From NCBI RefSeq assembly GCF_900129495.1, contig NZ_FQVX01000004.1, positions 62,001-126,000 on the forward strand: DNA of 64,000 bases. The letters are read 5' to 3'. This DNA is from Geodermatophilus nigrescens (GTDB lineage: Bacteria > Actinomycetota > Actinomycetes > Mycobacteriales > Geodermatophilaceae). The first letter of the stretch is position 1; every line of letters begins with the position of its first letter. Positions 8,542 to 16,539 of the stretch are shown here, piece by piece. The notes under the pieces were generated by a model that was not told where the DNA came from, ran no database searches, and worked only from the letters and a program-made list of their open reading frames with translations. The translations under genes and the position numbers were made by a program.

Positions 8542-8976
8542 GTCCCCACCCTCCCAGGTGGACGGGGAACGGGGCGGACCGCTCCGTCCACAGGCAGCGG
8601 GCCCTGGGGACGACGCCCGCGGACGGTAAGTGCCCTGTTCAGCGCGCGTGTCGACTCCTCGACCGCATGCCCGCGGTAGCAGCCGGTGACCGTCCACAGG
8701 CTGCGGTCATGTCGACTCGTCCACAGCTGGGTACACAGCTGGGGACAAAGCACAGAGCTGTAGTTACGCCGCCGTCCTCGTCGTCACACGCGCCCCACGC
8801 GACACGAAACCGCAGGTCAGACGGGTGTAGTCGAACACCCGTTCTCCACACGTCGTGGACAACCCTGGGGGCGGGACGTCATGTCGACCTGTGGATCCAC
8901 CGAGCGGGTGTGCACAGCGGTGCACACCCCGCTTCGGGCGGGGGAGACGGAGGGGTGTAGGGCCCCGGGACGCGAC

Positions 8977-9010
8977 GAGGCCCCCGTCCCGGGGAGGGGA
9001 CGGGGGCCTC
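8977..9010. terminator. strong hairpin, terminator-like
   Basis: Perfect 14-bp stem: arms 8977-8990 (starts GAGGCCCCCG) and 8997-9010, loop GGGGAG. It lies beyond the crgA 3' end on the minus strand; no T tract. Confidence 0.6.
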
Positions 9011-9027
9011 TGGCGACGTGGTGGAAC

Positions 9028-9081
9028 GGCCCTGCTGCAGGGTCCCGGGCCGAGCCTGCGAGGTCCGGGGGCAGCAGGGCC
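9028..9081 (-). terminator. crgA terminator hairpin
   Basis: An 11-bp perfect stem GGCCCTGCTGC (9028-9038) with GCAGCAGGGCC (9071-9081), beginning 7 bases after the crgA stop codon, with a 32-nt GC-rich loop that can fold further. Confidence 0.55.
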
Positions 9082-9087
9082 CTTCGT

Positions 9088-9357
9088 CTACCGCCAGCGC
9101 ATCGACATCACCAGGCCGACGACCATGGCGCCGAAGCCGATGGCGAAGTTCCACGCCGACAGCGACACCATGAAGGGCACCCGGTCACCGGCCACGTAGT
9201 AGACGACGATCCACAGCAGGCCCAGCACCATGAGCGTGACCATGAGCGGCGCGTACCAGCGCGGGCTCGGCTGCACCGCACGGGCGGCCGACCGGGACTG
9301 CAGCACGCCCTCCGGCGGCGTGTAGACCGACTTCTTGCGCACCTTGGACTTGGGCAC
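9088..9357 (-). CDS. crgA: cell division protein CrgA
   Basis: 89 residues from GTG 9357 (AGGAG 11-15 bases upstream). The soluble N-terminus has the family signature PKSKVRKKSVYTPP, followed by two membrane helices: about residues 38-57 (YAPLMVTLMVLGLLWIVVYY) and 66-86. CrgA recruits or holds divisome parts (FtsZ, FtsQ, FtsI/PbpB) at the septum in mycobacteria and inhibits early division in Streptomyces. The neighbouring DUF881 gene is divergent across 138 bases. Identification is secure on motif, size and synteny. Confidence 0.96.
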   Translation of the reverse strand: MPKSKVRKKSVYTPPEGVLQSRSAARAVQPSPRWYAPLMVTLMVLGLLWIVVYYVAGDRVPFMVSLSAWNFAIGFGAMVVGLVMSMRWR

Positions 9358-9386
9358 CGCGACCGACTCCTGCTGATCCTCCCGGG

Positions 9387-9410
9387 GTGCCGGTCCGTCG
9401 CGACCGGCAC
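9387..9410 (-). promoter_or_regulatory. inverted repeat in the crgA leader
   Basis: GTGCCGGTC (9387-9395) and GACCGGCAC (9402-9410) form a 9-bp stem with a 6-nt loop. On the minus strand it lies between a possible -10 (TAGGCT in CTTAGGCTGG near 9420-9430) and the crgA ribosome binding site. It may be a leader hairpin or a protein-binding dyad. Confidence 0.4.
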
Positions 9411-9495
9411 GCTGGCCCCCCAGCCTAAGCTGCGCGGGGAGGACGACGGCCCCGCCGAGCCGTGCGCCTCCCCCTCCCGTCCCCCAGGAGCCCCC

Positions 9496-10272
9496 GTGAC
9501 GCCGTCCGAGCCCGCCGCCGCGGCCCCCGGGCGCCCGCGGCGGTCCCGGACGGCCTGGGGCGCCCTGGTGCCCGTCGTGGCGCTCGCCGCGGGGCTGCTG
9601 TTCGCCACGTCGAGCCAGACCGCGCAGGGGTCGGACCTGCGCGCCGGCGACGTCACCGAGCTGCGGGCGCTGCTCGCCGAGCGCAACGGGTCGATCGCCG
9701 AGCAGGAGACGCAGCTGGCCGCCCTCGAGGCGCAGATCCAGGCGCTCACCGACCAGGCCGCCACCCGTGACGGCGCCGTCGCCGCGGCCGCGGCCACGGC
9801 CGAGGAGGGCGAGCTGTCGGCCGGCCTGGTGGCGCTGACCGGCCGCGGCGTGGAGATCACCCTCGACGACGCCCCCCGCCGTCCTGACGGCGGGCTGCCG
9901 GTGGGCGCCCGGCCCGACGACGTCGTCATCCACCAGTCCGACGTGCAGGCCGTGGTCAACGCCGTGTGGGCCGCCGGGGCCGACGGCGTCGCGATCATGG
10001 ACCAGCGGCTGATCGCCACCAGCGCCGTCCGCTGCGTCGGGAACGTGCTCCTGCTGCAGGGCCGCACCTACTCCCCGCCGTTCGTCGTCACCGCGATCGG
10101 CGACGCGGCGGCGATCCGCGCCCAGCTCGCCGCCTCGCCGCAGGTGGCGGTGTTCGAGCAGGCGGTCGAGGCCTACGGGCTCGGCTTCGCCGTGCGCGAG
10201 CGGGCCGACGTCGTGCTGCCGGCCTACGCCGGCTCGCTCGACATGGACTTCGCGACCCCCTCCGAGGGCTGA
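9496..10272 (+). CDS. DUF881 family membrane-anchored protein
   Basis: 258 residues from GTG 9496, seven bases after CAGGAG; the open frame upstream to 8881 is non-coding. A basic/Pro-rich N-terminus precedes one membrane helix (about residues 22-40), then a coiled-coil (about 50-95, ERNGSIAEQETQLAALEAQ). A C-terminal alpha/beta domain with the DUF881 pattern follows: VALTGRGVEITLDDAP, VVIHQSDVQAVVNAVW, GADGVAIMDQRL, VVTAIGD. The family resembles cell-division associated Rv0012 and sits next to crgA widely. The biochemical role is not known. Confidence 0.9.
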   Translation: MTPSEPAAAAPGRPRRSRTAWGALVPVVALAAGLLFATSSQTAQGSDLRAGDVTELRALLAERNGSIAEQETQLAALEAQIQALTDQAATRDGAVAAAAATAEEGELSAGLVALTGRGVEITLDDAPRRPDGGLPVGARPDDVVIHQSDVQAVVNAVWAAGADGVAIMDQRLIATSAVRCVGNVLLLQGRTYSPPFVVTAIGDAAAIRAQLAASPQVAVFEQAVEAYGLGFAVRERADVVLPAYAGSLDMDFATPSEG

Positions 10273-10314
10273 TCTCCCTCCCGGCCGCCCGACCGCCCGG
10301 TGTACACAGGGAGC

Positions 10315-10965
10315 GTGAGCAGGCCGGTCCTCGTCGTCGACAACTTCGACAGCTTCGTCTACAACCTGGTCCAGTACCTGGGACAGCTGGGCGTGCGGTG
10401 CGTGGTGCGCCGCAACGACGCCGTCGACGTCGACGAGCTCGCCGACCTCGACGTCGCGGGCGTGCTGCTCTCGCCCGGCCCGGGCACCCCCGCCGACGCC
10501 GGCGTGACCGTGCCGATGGTCCGGGCGGCCGCCGAGGCGGGCACCCCCGTGCTGGGCGTGTGCCTGGGCCACCAGGCGATCGCCGAGGCCTTCGGCGCCG
10601 AGGTGGTGCGCGCGCCGGAGCTGCTGCACGGCAAGACCAGCGAGGTCGTGCACGACGGGATCGGCGTGCTGGCCGGGCTGCCCTCGCCGTTCACCGCGAC
10701 CCGCTACCACTCGCTGGCCGTCGACCGGGACACCGTCCCCGCCGAGCTGGAGGTCACCGGCACGACGCCGTCGGGCATCGTCATGGCGCTGCGGCACCGC
10801 GAGCTGCCCGTCGAGGGCGTGCAGTTCCACCCGGAGTCGGTGCTCACCGAGGGCGGCCACCAGATGCTGGCGACGTGGCTCGCCGCCTGCGGCCTGGCGC
10901 CCGACCCGGCCGTGGTCGAGGCCGCCGCCGCGGGCGCCCGCCGGCTGTCGGCCGCTCCCGCCTGA
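10315..10965 (+). CDS. pabA: glutamine amidotransferase, anthranilate/aminodeoxychorismate synthase component II
   Basis: 216 residues from GTG 10315; a GTG at 10300 is possible but lacks a ribosome binding site. It is a class I GATase: VDNFDSFVYNLVQYL opening, oxyanion region LLSPGPGTP, nucleophile Cys in GVCLGHQAI (about residue 83), and the His-Glu pair in GVQFHPESV (about 173). It hydrolyses glutamine to feed ammonia to chorismate-using TrpE or PabB. No TrpE/PabB gene is adjacent, so trpG and pabA cannot be separated; M. tuberculosis has trpG (Rv0013) here. A strong hairpin follows. Confidence 0.92.
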   Translation: MSRPVLVVDNFDSFVYNLVQYLGQLGVRCVVRRNDAVDVDELADLDVAGVLLSPGPGTPADAGVTVPMVRAAAEAGTPVLGVCLGHQAIAEAFGAEVVRAPELLHGKTSEVVHDGIGVLAGLPSPFTATRYHSLAVDRDTVPAELEVTGTTPSGIVMALRHRELPVEGVQFHPESVLTEGGHQMLATWLAACGLAPDPAVVEAAAAGARRLSAAPA

Positions 10966-10984
10966 GCGCCTCCCCGGAGACGCG

Positions 10985-11017
10985 GAAGGGCCCCTCCCGG
11001 ATCGGGAGGGGCCCTTC
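10985..11017. terminator. bidirectional terminator between pabA/trpG and pknB
   Basis: Perfect 15-bp stem: arms 10985-10999 (GAAGGGCCCCTCCCG) and 11003-11017 with a 3-nt loop. It lies between two convergent genes and ends in a short CTTC/GAAG on both strands, so it can serve either direction. Confidence 0.8.
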
Positions 11018-11034
11018 TGCACGTCCTGGGCGGG

Positions 11035-13002
11035 TCAGCCGCCGCCGCCGCCGCCCGGGCCGCCACCGGCGCCTCCGCCGGGCGACGGGCTGGTCGGCGA
11101 GGCCGTGGTCTGCTGCGCGACCAGCAGCGTGATGGCGCCGTCGGCCTCCACCGTCTGACCCGGCTGCGGGTCGCTGCCGACCACCGTGCCGGCCGCCTGG
11201 CCGGGCTCGCCCTCGGTGGGGACGACGGCGATGCTCCCCGTGAAGCCGGCCGCGGCCAGCGCCTGGCGGGCGGCCTGCTCGGTCTGCCCGACGATCGACT
11301 GCGGGACGGTGATCTCCGCGGCGCCGCCGCTGGAGACCTGCAGCGTGATCTGCGTGTCCGCCCGCGCCTGCTGACCGGCGGCCGGGCTGGTGCCGACGAC
11401 GGTCCCGGCCGGCTGGTCGGACTCGACCTCCTCGGTGGCGAGGTTCGTGAAGCCCGCGCCGGCCAGCGTCTGCTGCGCCGCGTCCTGCGCCTGGCCCTCG
11501 ACCGCGGGGATCTCCGCGTCGCCGTCGGACAGCGACAGCGTCACCGTGGTGGCCGGGGGCACCGAGGAGCCCTCCTCCGGGTCGACGGCCACGACCGTGC
11601 CCTCCTCCGCGAGGGAGTCGACCTGCTCGGTGTCCACGTTGCCGGTGAAGCCGGCGCCCTCGAGCGCCGTGCGGGCGCGGTCCTCGTCGAGGTCGACGAC
11701 CTGCGGCACGGTGACGGCGTCGGGGGCGACGCCGACGGTCAGGGCGACCTCGCTGCCCTCCTCGACCTGCGCCCCGGAGGCGGGGTCGGTCTCGAGCACC
11801 CGGCCGACCTGGGCGTCGTCCTGCACCTCCTGCGGCGTCACCTGGGCGGCGACGGCCAGGCCGGCCGCCTCGATCGCGGCGCGGGCGTCGGCCTCCGGCT
11901 GCCCCACCAGCCCGGCGGGCACGGTGACCTGGGCGACCTCCGGCGGCGCCTCCTCGTCCCCCGAGTTGACCAGCAGGGCGATGCCGACGACGGCGCCGAC
12001 GAGCACCAGCGCGCCGACGACGGCGGCGATGACGCGGTTGCGCTTGCGCCGGCGGGCGGCCTCGTCGTCGTCCCAGCCGTCCTCGCCGCCGTAGGCGCCC
12101 GGCGCCGCGCCGAGGATGGTGGTGCGCTCGTCGTCGCCCATCACCGGCGTCGCCTCGACCCGCTGCCCGGCCAGGGCCCGGAGCAGGTCGTTGCGCATCT
12201 CGGCGGCCGACTGGTACCGGTTGGCCGGGTTCTTGCTCAGCGACTTGAGCACGATCGCGTCGAGCTCCGGCGGCACGGCCGGGTTCACCGACGACGGCAG
12301 CTTCGGGTCCTCGCGGACGTGCTGGTAGGCCACCGACACCGGCGAGTCACCGGTGAACGGCGGCGCCCCGGTGACGAGCTCGTAGGTCAGGCAGCCGACG
12401 GAGTAGACGTCGGAGCGGGCGTCGACGGCCTCGCCGCGCGCCTGCTCGGGCGAGAGGTACTGCGCCGTGCCGATGACCGCGGCGGTGGAGGTCATCGTGG
12501 CCGCGGAGTCGGACACCGCGCGCGCGATGCCGAAGTCCATGACCTTGACCGAGCCGTCGGGCGTGAGCATCACGTTCCCGGGCTTCACGTCGCGGTGCAC
12601 GATGCCGTTGCGGTGGCTGAAGTCCAGGGCGGCGCAGATGTCGGCGGACAGGCTCATCGCGCGGTCCGGGGACAGGACGCCCTCGCGGCGGAGCAGGTCG
12701 CGCAGGGTCTCGCCCTCGACGTACTCCATGACGATGTAGGGCGTCGCGCCGGTGCTGGTGCGGTCCTCGCCGGTGTCGTAGACGGCCACGATCGCCGGGT
12801 GGTTCAGCGACGCGGCGGCCTGGGCCTCGCGGCGGAACCGGACCTGGAAGGACGGGTCGCGCGCGAGGTCGCTGCGCAGCACCTTGACGGCGACCTCGCG
12901 GCCGAGCCGCAGGTCACGGCCGCGGTGGACCTCCGCCATGCCGCCGCGCCCCAGGACCCCGCCGATCTCGTAGCGCTCACCGAGAACCTGGGGCGTGGTC
13001 AT
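11035..13002 (-). CDS. pknB: Ser/Thr protein kinase PknB with four PASTA domains
   Basis: 655 residues from ATG 13002. The Hanks kinase domain is about residues 11-275: glycine loop GRGGMAEV, ATP lysine in VAVKVL (about 40), catalytic HRDVKPGN (about 136), DFG (about 156), activation-loop threonines TMTSTAAVIGTAQYLSPEQ. A juxtamembrane Thr/Asp-rich linker leads to one membrane helix (about 323-345), then four extracellular PASTA repeats (about 355-640) that bind muropeptides/lipid II in the family. The tail is Gly-rich. It is the last gene of the fhaA-fhaB-pstP-rodA-pbpA-pknA-pknB operon and couples cell-wall state to growth and division. Confidence 0.97.
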   Translation of the reverse strand: MTTPQVLGERYEIGGVLGRGGMAEVHRGRDLRLGREVAVKVLRSDLARDPSFQVRFRREAQAAASLNHPAIVAVYDTGEDRTSTGATPYIVMEYVEGETLRDLLRREGVLSPDRAMSLSADICAALDFSHRNGIVHRDVKPGNVMLTPDGSVKVMDFGIARAVSDSAATMTSTAAVIGTAQYLSPEQARGEAVDARSDVYSVGCLTYELVTGAPPFTGDSPVSVAYQHVREDPKLPSSVNPAVPPELDAIVLKSLSKNPANRYQSAAEMRNDLLRALAGQRVEATPVMGDDERTTILGAAPGAYGGEDGWDDDEAARRRKRNRVIAAVVGALVLVGAVVGIALLVNSGDEEAPPEVAQVTVPAGLVGQPEADARAAIEAAGLAVAAQVTPQEVQDDAQVGRVLETDPASGAQVEEGSEVALTVGVAPDAVTVPQVVDLDEDRARTALEGAGFTGNVDTEQVDSLAEEGTVVAVDPEEGSSVPPATTVTLSLSDGDAEIPAVEGQAQDAAQQTLAGAGFTNLATEEVESDQPAGTVVGTSPAAGQQARADTQITLQVSSGGAAEITVPQSIVGQTEQAARQALAAAGFTGSIAVVPTEGEPGQAAGTVVGSDPQPGQTVEADGAITLLVAQQTTASPTSPSPGGGAGGGPGGGGGG

Positions 13003-13138
13003 CGGAGGTCCTCTCGGGCGGTGCGGGGGCGCGTCGCGGGCGGACCCGGGCGCGGCGGGACCCGGACGGCGGTCCCGGCCCCGGCGGGGAGCCTAACGGG
13101 CAGCGAGCGGCGGACCGGGACGGTGAGTGAGCGCGCCG

Positions 13139-15091
13139 TCACGCCGGTGCACCGTCGGCCACGGCAGCCCCCGCAGCCGCAGAGGCGGGTGCGCCGGCAC
13201 CCTCCGCGGTGCCGGCGTCCCCGCCGGAACCCGCGCCCGTGTCCGGCTCGACCGGCTCCTCGGTGGCCGGCGGCGGGACCGGCGCGGACGTGCCGCCCTG
13301 GTTGCCGGGACTGCTCGGGCCCGTCTGGCCACCGGTGTTCCCGGGCCCGCCGGAGTTCCCGGAGCCGCCGGTGTTCGACGGCGCCGTGCTGGTGGTCGTC
13401 GGCGGGTTGGTGGTCGTCGGGGGGTTGGTCGTCGTGGTGCCGCCCTGCCCGCCGCCACCGCCGCCGTTGCCGGTGTCGCCGCCGCCGGTCGGCTCGGCCT
13501 CGCCGCCGCCGGAGTCCTCGGTCTCCTCCTCCGGAGGGCTGTAGTCGGACTCGGCGACCGACAGCGTCACGGTGGTGCCGCGCGGCACGGGGATGCCCGC
13601 CGGGTCGACGCCGGCCACCTCGCCGGCGTTCAGGTCGATGCCGGCGGCGGTGAGCACCTCGTCGGTCGCGTCGATGCGGGTGACCTCGAGCCCGGCCTCG
13701 AGCAGCTCGGCCTCGACGTCGTCGGCGTCCTCGCCGAGGTACTGCTCGGCCCCGGGGATGGTGACGAGGTCCTGGGTCGGGCTGGCCGACCCGCTGCTCG
13801 GCGCGCTGCTGCTCGTGGAGCCGGCGCTGCTGCCGCCCGGGTCCTCGCCGTTGCCGGAGAACAGGAAGAACGCGCCGGCGATCAGCGCGGCCACCAGCAC
13901 GAGCGCCCCGAGGGCGACCGCCCACCGCCGGCTGCCGCCGCCGCGCCGCGGCTGCGGGTCCCGCCAGTCGCCGGTGTCGTCGCCGTCGACCGGGGGGCCC
14001 TGCAGCGGCGGCATCGTGCGCGGGTTGCCGGCGGCGTGCCGGCCGCCGGTGCGCGGTCCGGCCGAGCGGGGGACCGAGGTGCGCGGGCCCGCGGCCGCGG
14101 CGGCCGCGGCGCCGGCCGCCGCCCCCGCGGCTGCGCCGGTCACGGGGCCGCCGAGCACGCGGGTGCCGTCGCCGTCGACCTCCGGGATGACCTCGGTGGC
14201 CGCGGCGGCCAGGCCGGTGGGCACCGCGCCGGTGACCGGGCCGGCCCCGCCGTGGCGGCCCGCGGCGGCGACGGCGCGGACAGCCGCGGCGAACGCGGCG
14301 CCGTCGGTGAACCGGTCGTCGGGGTGCTTGGCCAGCGCGCGCTCGATGAGCTGCCGCACGGCCAGCGGGATGTCGGCCGGCAGCGGCGGGGGCTGCCGGT
14401 TGATGTGCGCGAGGGCGATGGCGACCTGGGAGGTGCCGTCGAACGGCCGCCCGCCGGTGAGGCACTCGTAGCCGACGACGCCGAGGCTGTAGACGTCGGA
14501 GGCCGCGGTGACCTCCAGGCCCTGCGCCTGCTCCGGCGACAGGTACTGCGCGGTGCCCACGACCATCCCGGTGCGGGTGAGCGGCGTGGCGTCGCGGGTG
14601 CGGGCGATGCCGAAGTCGGTCAGCTTCACGACGCCGTCGGGCCGGACGATGAGGTTGCCCGGCTTGATGTCGCGGTGCACGACCCCCGCGGCGTGCGCGG
14701 CCGAGAGCCCGTCGGCGGCCTGGCCGAGCACGTGCAGCGTCCAGTCGACGGGGAGCCGGCCCTCCTCGTGGAGGATCGTCACCAGCGGCTTGCCCTCGAC
14801 CAGCTCCATGATCAGGAAGGCCAGCTGCGAGCCGCGCTCGTCGGTGCTCTCGCCGTAGTCGTAGACCGAGGCGATGTTCGGGTGGGCCAGCGCCGCGGTG
14901 TGCCGCGCCTCGTTGCGGAAGCGGGCGACGAAGCTCGGGTCGCCGGTGAACTCGCTGCGGAGCACCTTGGCCGCCACCACACGGTCGAGCACGCGGTCGC
15001 GCGCCCGCCACACCTCGCCCATGCCGCCGGTGGCGATGGGCTCGGTGATCTCGTAGCGGCCGGCCAGGATGGTGCCGGTGGACAGGGCCAT
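13139..15091 (-). CDS. pknA: Ser/Thr protein kinase PknA
   Basis: 650 residues from ATG 15091, whose A is shared with the pbpA stop (TGATG). Kinase domain about residues 13-270: ATGGMGEVW loop, lysine in VAAKVL (about 42), HRDIKPGN (about 139), DFG (about 159), activation loop TPLTRTGMVVGTAQYLSPEQ. An Ala/Pro-rich linker and one membrane helix (about 390-412) follow. Outside is a single PASTA-like unit (about 445-520) and then an unusual Thr/Pro/Gly/Asn-rich tail of over 100 residues. M. tuberculosis PknA (431 aa) lacks such an extracellular extension, so this version may sense the wall directly (inference). Confidence 0.95.
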   Translation of the reverse strand: MALSTGTILAGRYEITEPIATGGMGEVWRARDRVLDRVVAAKVLRSEFTGDPSFVARFRNEARHTAALAHPNIASVYDYGESTDERGSQLAFLIMELVEGKPLVTILHEEGRLPVDWTLHVLGQAADGLSAAHAAGVVHRDIKPGNLIVRPDGVVKLTDFGIARTRDATPLTRTGMVVGTAQYLSPEQAQGLEVTAASDVYSLGVVGYECLTGGRPFDGTSQVAIALAHINRQPPPLPADIPLAVRQLIERALAKHPDDRFTDGAAFAAAVRAVAAAGRHGGAGPVTGAVPTGLAAAATEVIPEVDGDGTRVLGGPVTGAAAGAAAGAAAAAAAGPRTSVPRSAGPRTGGRHAAGNPRTMPPLQGPPVDGDDTGDWRDPQPRRGGGSRRWAVALGALVLVAALIAGAFFLFSGNGEDPGGSSAGSTSSSAPSSGSASPTQDLVTIPGAEQYLGEDADDVEAELLEAGLEVTRIDATDEVLTAAGIDLNAGEVAGVDPAGIPVPRGTTVTLSVAESDYSPPEEETEDSGGGEAEPTGGGDTGNGGGGGGQGGTTTTNPPTTTNPPTTTSTAPSNTGGSGNSGGPGNTGGQTGPSSPGNQGGTSAPVPPPATEEPVEPDTGAGSGGDAGTAEGAGAPASAAAGAAVADGAPA

Positions 15092-16539
15092 CAGCCCCCC
15101 TGACCCTCGAGGTAGGCCTGCATCACGTCGCCGGCGATCGGCGCCGAGACGTCGCCGCCGGTACCCCCGCCGTTGGCCACGAACACCGCCACGGCGATGC
15201 GCGGGTCGTCGGCCGGGGCGAAGCCGATGAACCAGTTGTGGTCGGGCACGTCCTCGGCGACCTGGGCCGTCCCGGTCTTGCCGGCGACGGCGGTCCCGGG
15301 GATGCGGGCGGCGCGCCCGCTGCCGTTGGCCACGACGCTCTCCATCATCTCGGTCAACTGGCCGGCCACCTCCGGGGTCACCGGCTCGGAGAGCTCCTCC
15401 GGGTCGGCCTGGTCGATGACGGTGAGGTCGGGGGCGCGCACCTGGTCGACCAGGTACGGCGTCATGAGCGTGCCGTCGTTGGCGACCGCCGAGGCCACCA
15501 TCGCCGCCTGCAGCGGGGTCATCCGGACGTCGCGCTGGCCGATCGAGCTCTGGCCGAGCGCCGCCTCGCTCTCGATGTCGCCGACGCTGCTGCCGGCGGT
15601 CGTCATCGGGATCTCCAGGCCCTCGCCGTCCATGCCGAACGCCTCGGCCATCTCCCGCACGCGGTCCTCGCCGAGGTCGATGCCGAGCTGCGCGAACGCG
15701 GTGTTGCAGGAGATCGTCAGCGCGTCGATGAGCGACTGCTCCTGGCTGCTGCTGCACGAGGAGCCGCCGAAGTTCTCCAGCGTCGTCGACGTGCCGGGCA
15801 GGGTCAGCAGGTCCGGCGCCGGGATGACGGTGTCGGGCGTGTACTCGCCGGTCGACAGGGCCGCGGCCGACACGATGACCTTGAAGACCGAGCCGGGCGG
15901 GTAGTTGTCCTGGGTCGCGCGGTTCAGCCGCGGGTCCTGCTCCTGCGCGTCGAGCTCCGCGGCGTAGGCGCGGATGGCGTCGGGGTCGTGGCTGGACAGC
16001 TGCGCCGGGTCGTAGGTGGGCGTGCTGGCCATGCCGAGCACCGCGCCGGTGGAGGGGTCGAGTGCGACGACGGCGCCGGTGACGCCCTCCAGGCCCGCCA
16101 TGGCCGCCTCCTGCACGCCGGCGTCGAGGGTCAGCACGACGTCGCCGCCGGCCGGGTCGCGGCCGGTGAACAGGTCGGCGATGCGCCGGGTGAACAGCCG
16201 GGCGTCGGAGCCGGCCAGCACGTCGTTGACCGCGCGCTCCATCTGGGCGCTGTTGTAGAGCAGCGAGTAGTAGCCGGTGACCGCCGCGTACACGGGGCCC
16301 TGCGGGTACTGGCGCAGGTACTTCAGCGTGTCCTGGGTGGGCACCGACAGCGCCACCTCGGTGCCGTCGACGACGATCGAGCCGCGCTCCCGCGAGTACT
16401 CCTCGGTGAGCACCCGGGTGTTGCCCGAGTCCTCGCGCAGCTCGTCGGAGCGCACGACCTGGATGTAGTTGACGTTGACGATGAGCAGCGTGAAGAGCAC
16501 CAGCACGCTGATCGCCACGCGGCGCAGGGGCGCGTTCAC
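15091..16539 (-). CDS. pbpA: peptidoglycan transpeptidase PbpA (class B PBP)
   Basis: 482 residues from GTG 16539, sharing GTGA with the rodA stop. One N-terminal membrane anchor (about residues 8-26) is followed by the dimerisation region and the transpeptidase domain. The three active-site motifs are present: S-x-x-K in PPGSVFKV (about residue 225), SxN in TISCNTAF (about 285), and KTGTAQ (about 420). It cross-links septal/lateral peptidoglycan and is paired with the RodA glycosyltransferase encoded just upstream. Translational coupling to RodA and PknA is evident from the overlaps. Confidence 0.96.
   Translation of the reverse strand: MNAPLRRVAISVLVLFTLLIVNVNYIQVVRSDELREDSGNTRVLTEEYSRERGSIVVDGTEVALSVPTQDTLKYLRQYPQGPVYAAVTGYYSLLYNSAQMERAVNDVLAGSDARLFTRRIADLFTGRDPAGGDVVLTLDAGVQEAAMAGLEGVTGAVVALDPSTGAVLGMASTPTYDPAQLSSHDPDAIRAYAAELDAQEQDPRLNRATQDNYPPGSVFKVIVSAAALSTGEYTPDTVIPAPDLLTLPGTSTTLENFGGSSCSSSQEQSLIDALTISCNTAFAQLGIDLGEDRVREMAEAFGMDGEGLEIPMTTAGSSVGDIESEAALGQSSIGQRDVRMTPLQAAMVASAVANDGTLMTPYLVDQVRAPDLTVIDQADPEELSEPVTPEVAGQLTEMMESVVANGSGRAARIPGTAVAGKTGTAQVAEDVPDHNWFIGFAPADDPRIAVAVFVANGGGTGGDVSAPIAGDVMQAYLEGQGG

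Larger units (their letters stand above)
8542..9087. other. 546-bp non-coding region with DnaA-box-like nonamers and inverted repeats
   Basis: No credible gene. It is less GC-rich around 8740-8860 than its surroundings. It holds four nonamers one mismatch from the actinobacterial DnaA box TTGTCCACA: TCGTCCACA (8717-8725), TGGGGACAA (8740-8748), TTCTCCACA (8842-8850) and CGTGGACAA (8854-8862), the last two facing each other. Inverted repeats are ACGGGTGT/ACACCCGT (8821-8842) and GGGTGTGCAC/GTGCACACCC (8906-8929). A LexA-like half-perfect site TCGAACACCCGTTCTC lies at 8831-8846. A 25-nt stretch at 8804-8828 matches 22/25 bases upstream of the HNH gene (28309-28333). The right end has two terminator-like hairpins. 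Confidence 0.6.

Noticed and set aside
8639..8960. Small genes in the gene-free region (70- to 97-codon frames)
   Set aside because: They have random composition, no ribosome binding sites, and cross inverted repeats and DnaA-like boxes.
8542..9087. Chromosomal origin oriC
   Set aside because: The DnaA-like boxes are one mismatch off, and oriC in actinobacteria lies between dnaA and dnaN, which are not in this window. Kept only as a DnaA-related finding.
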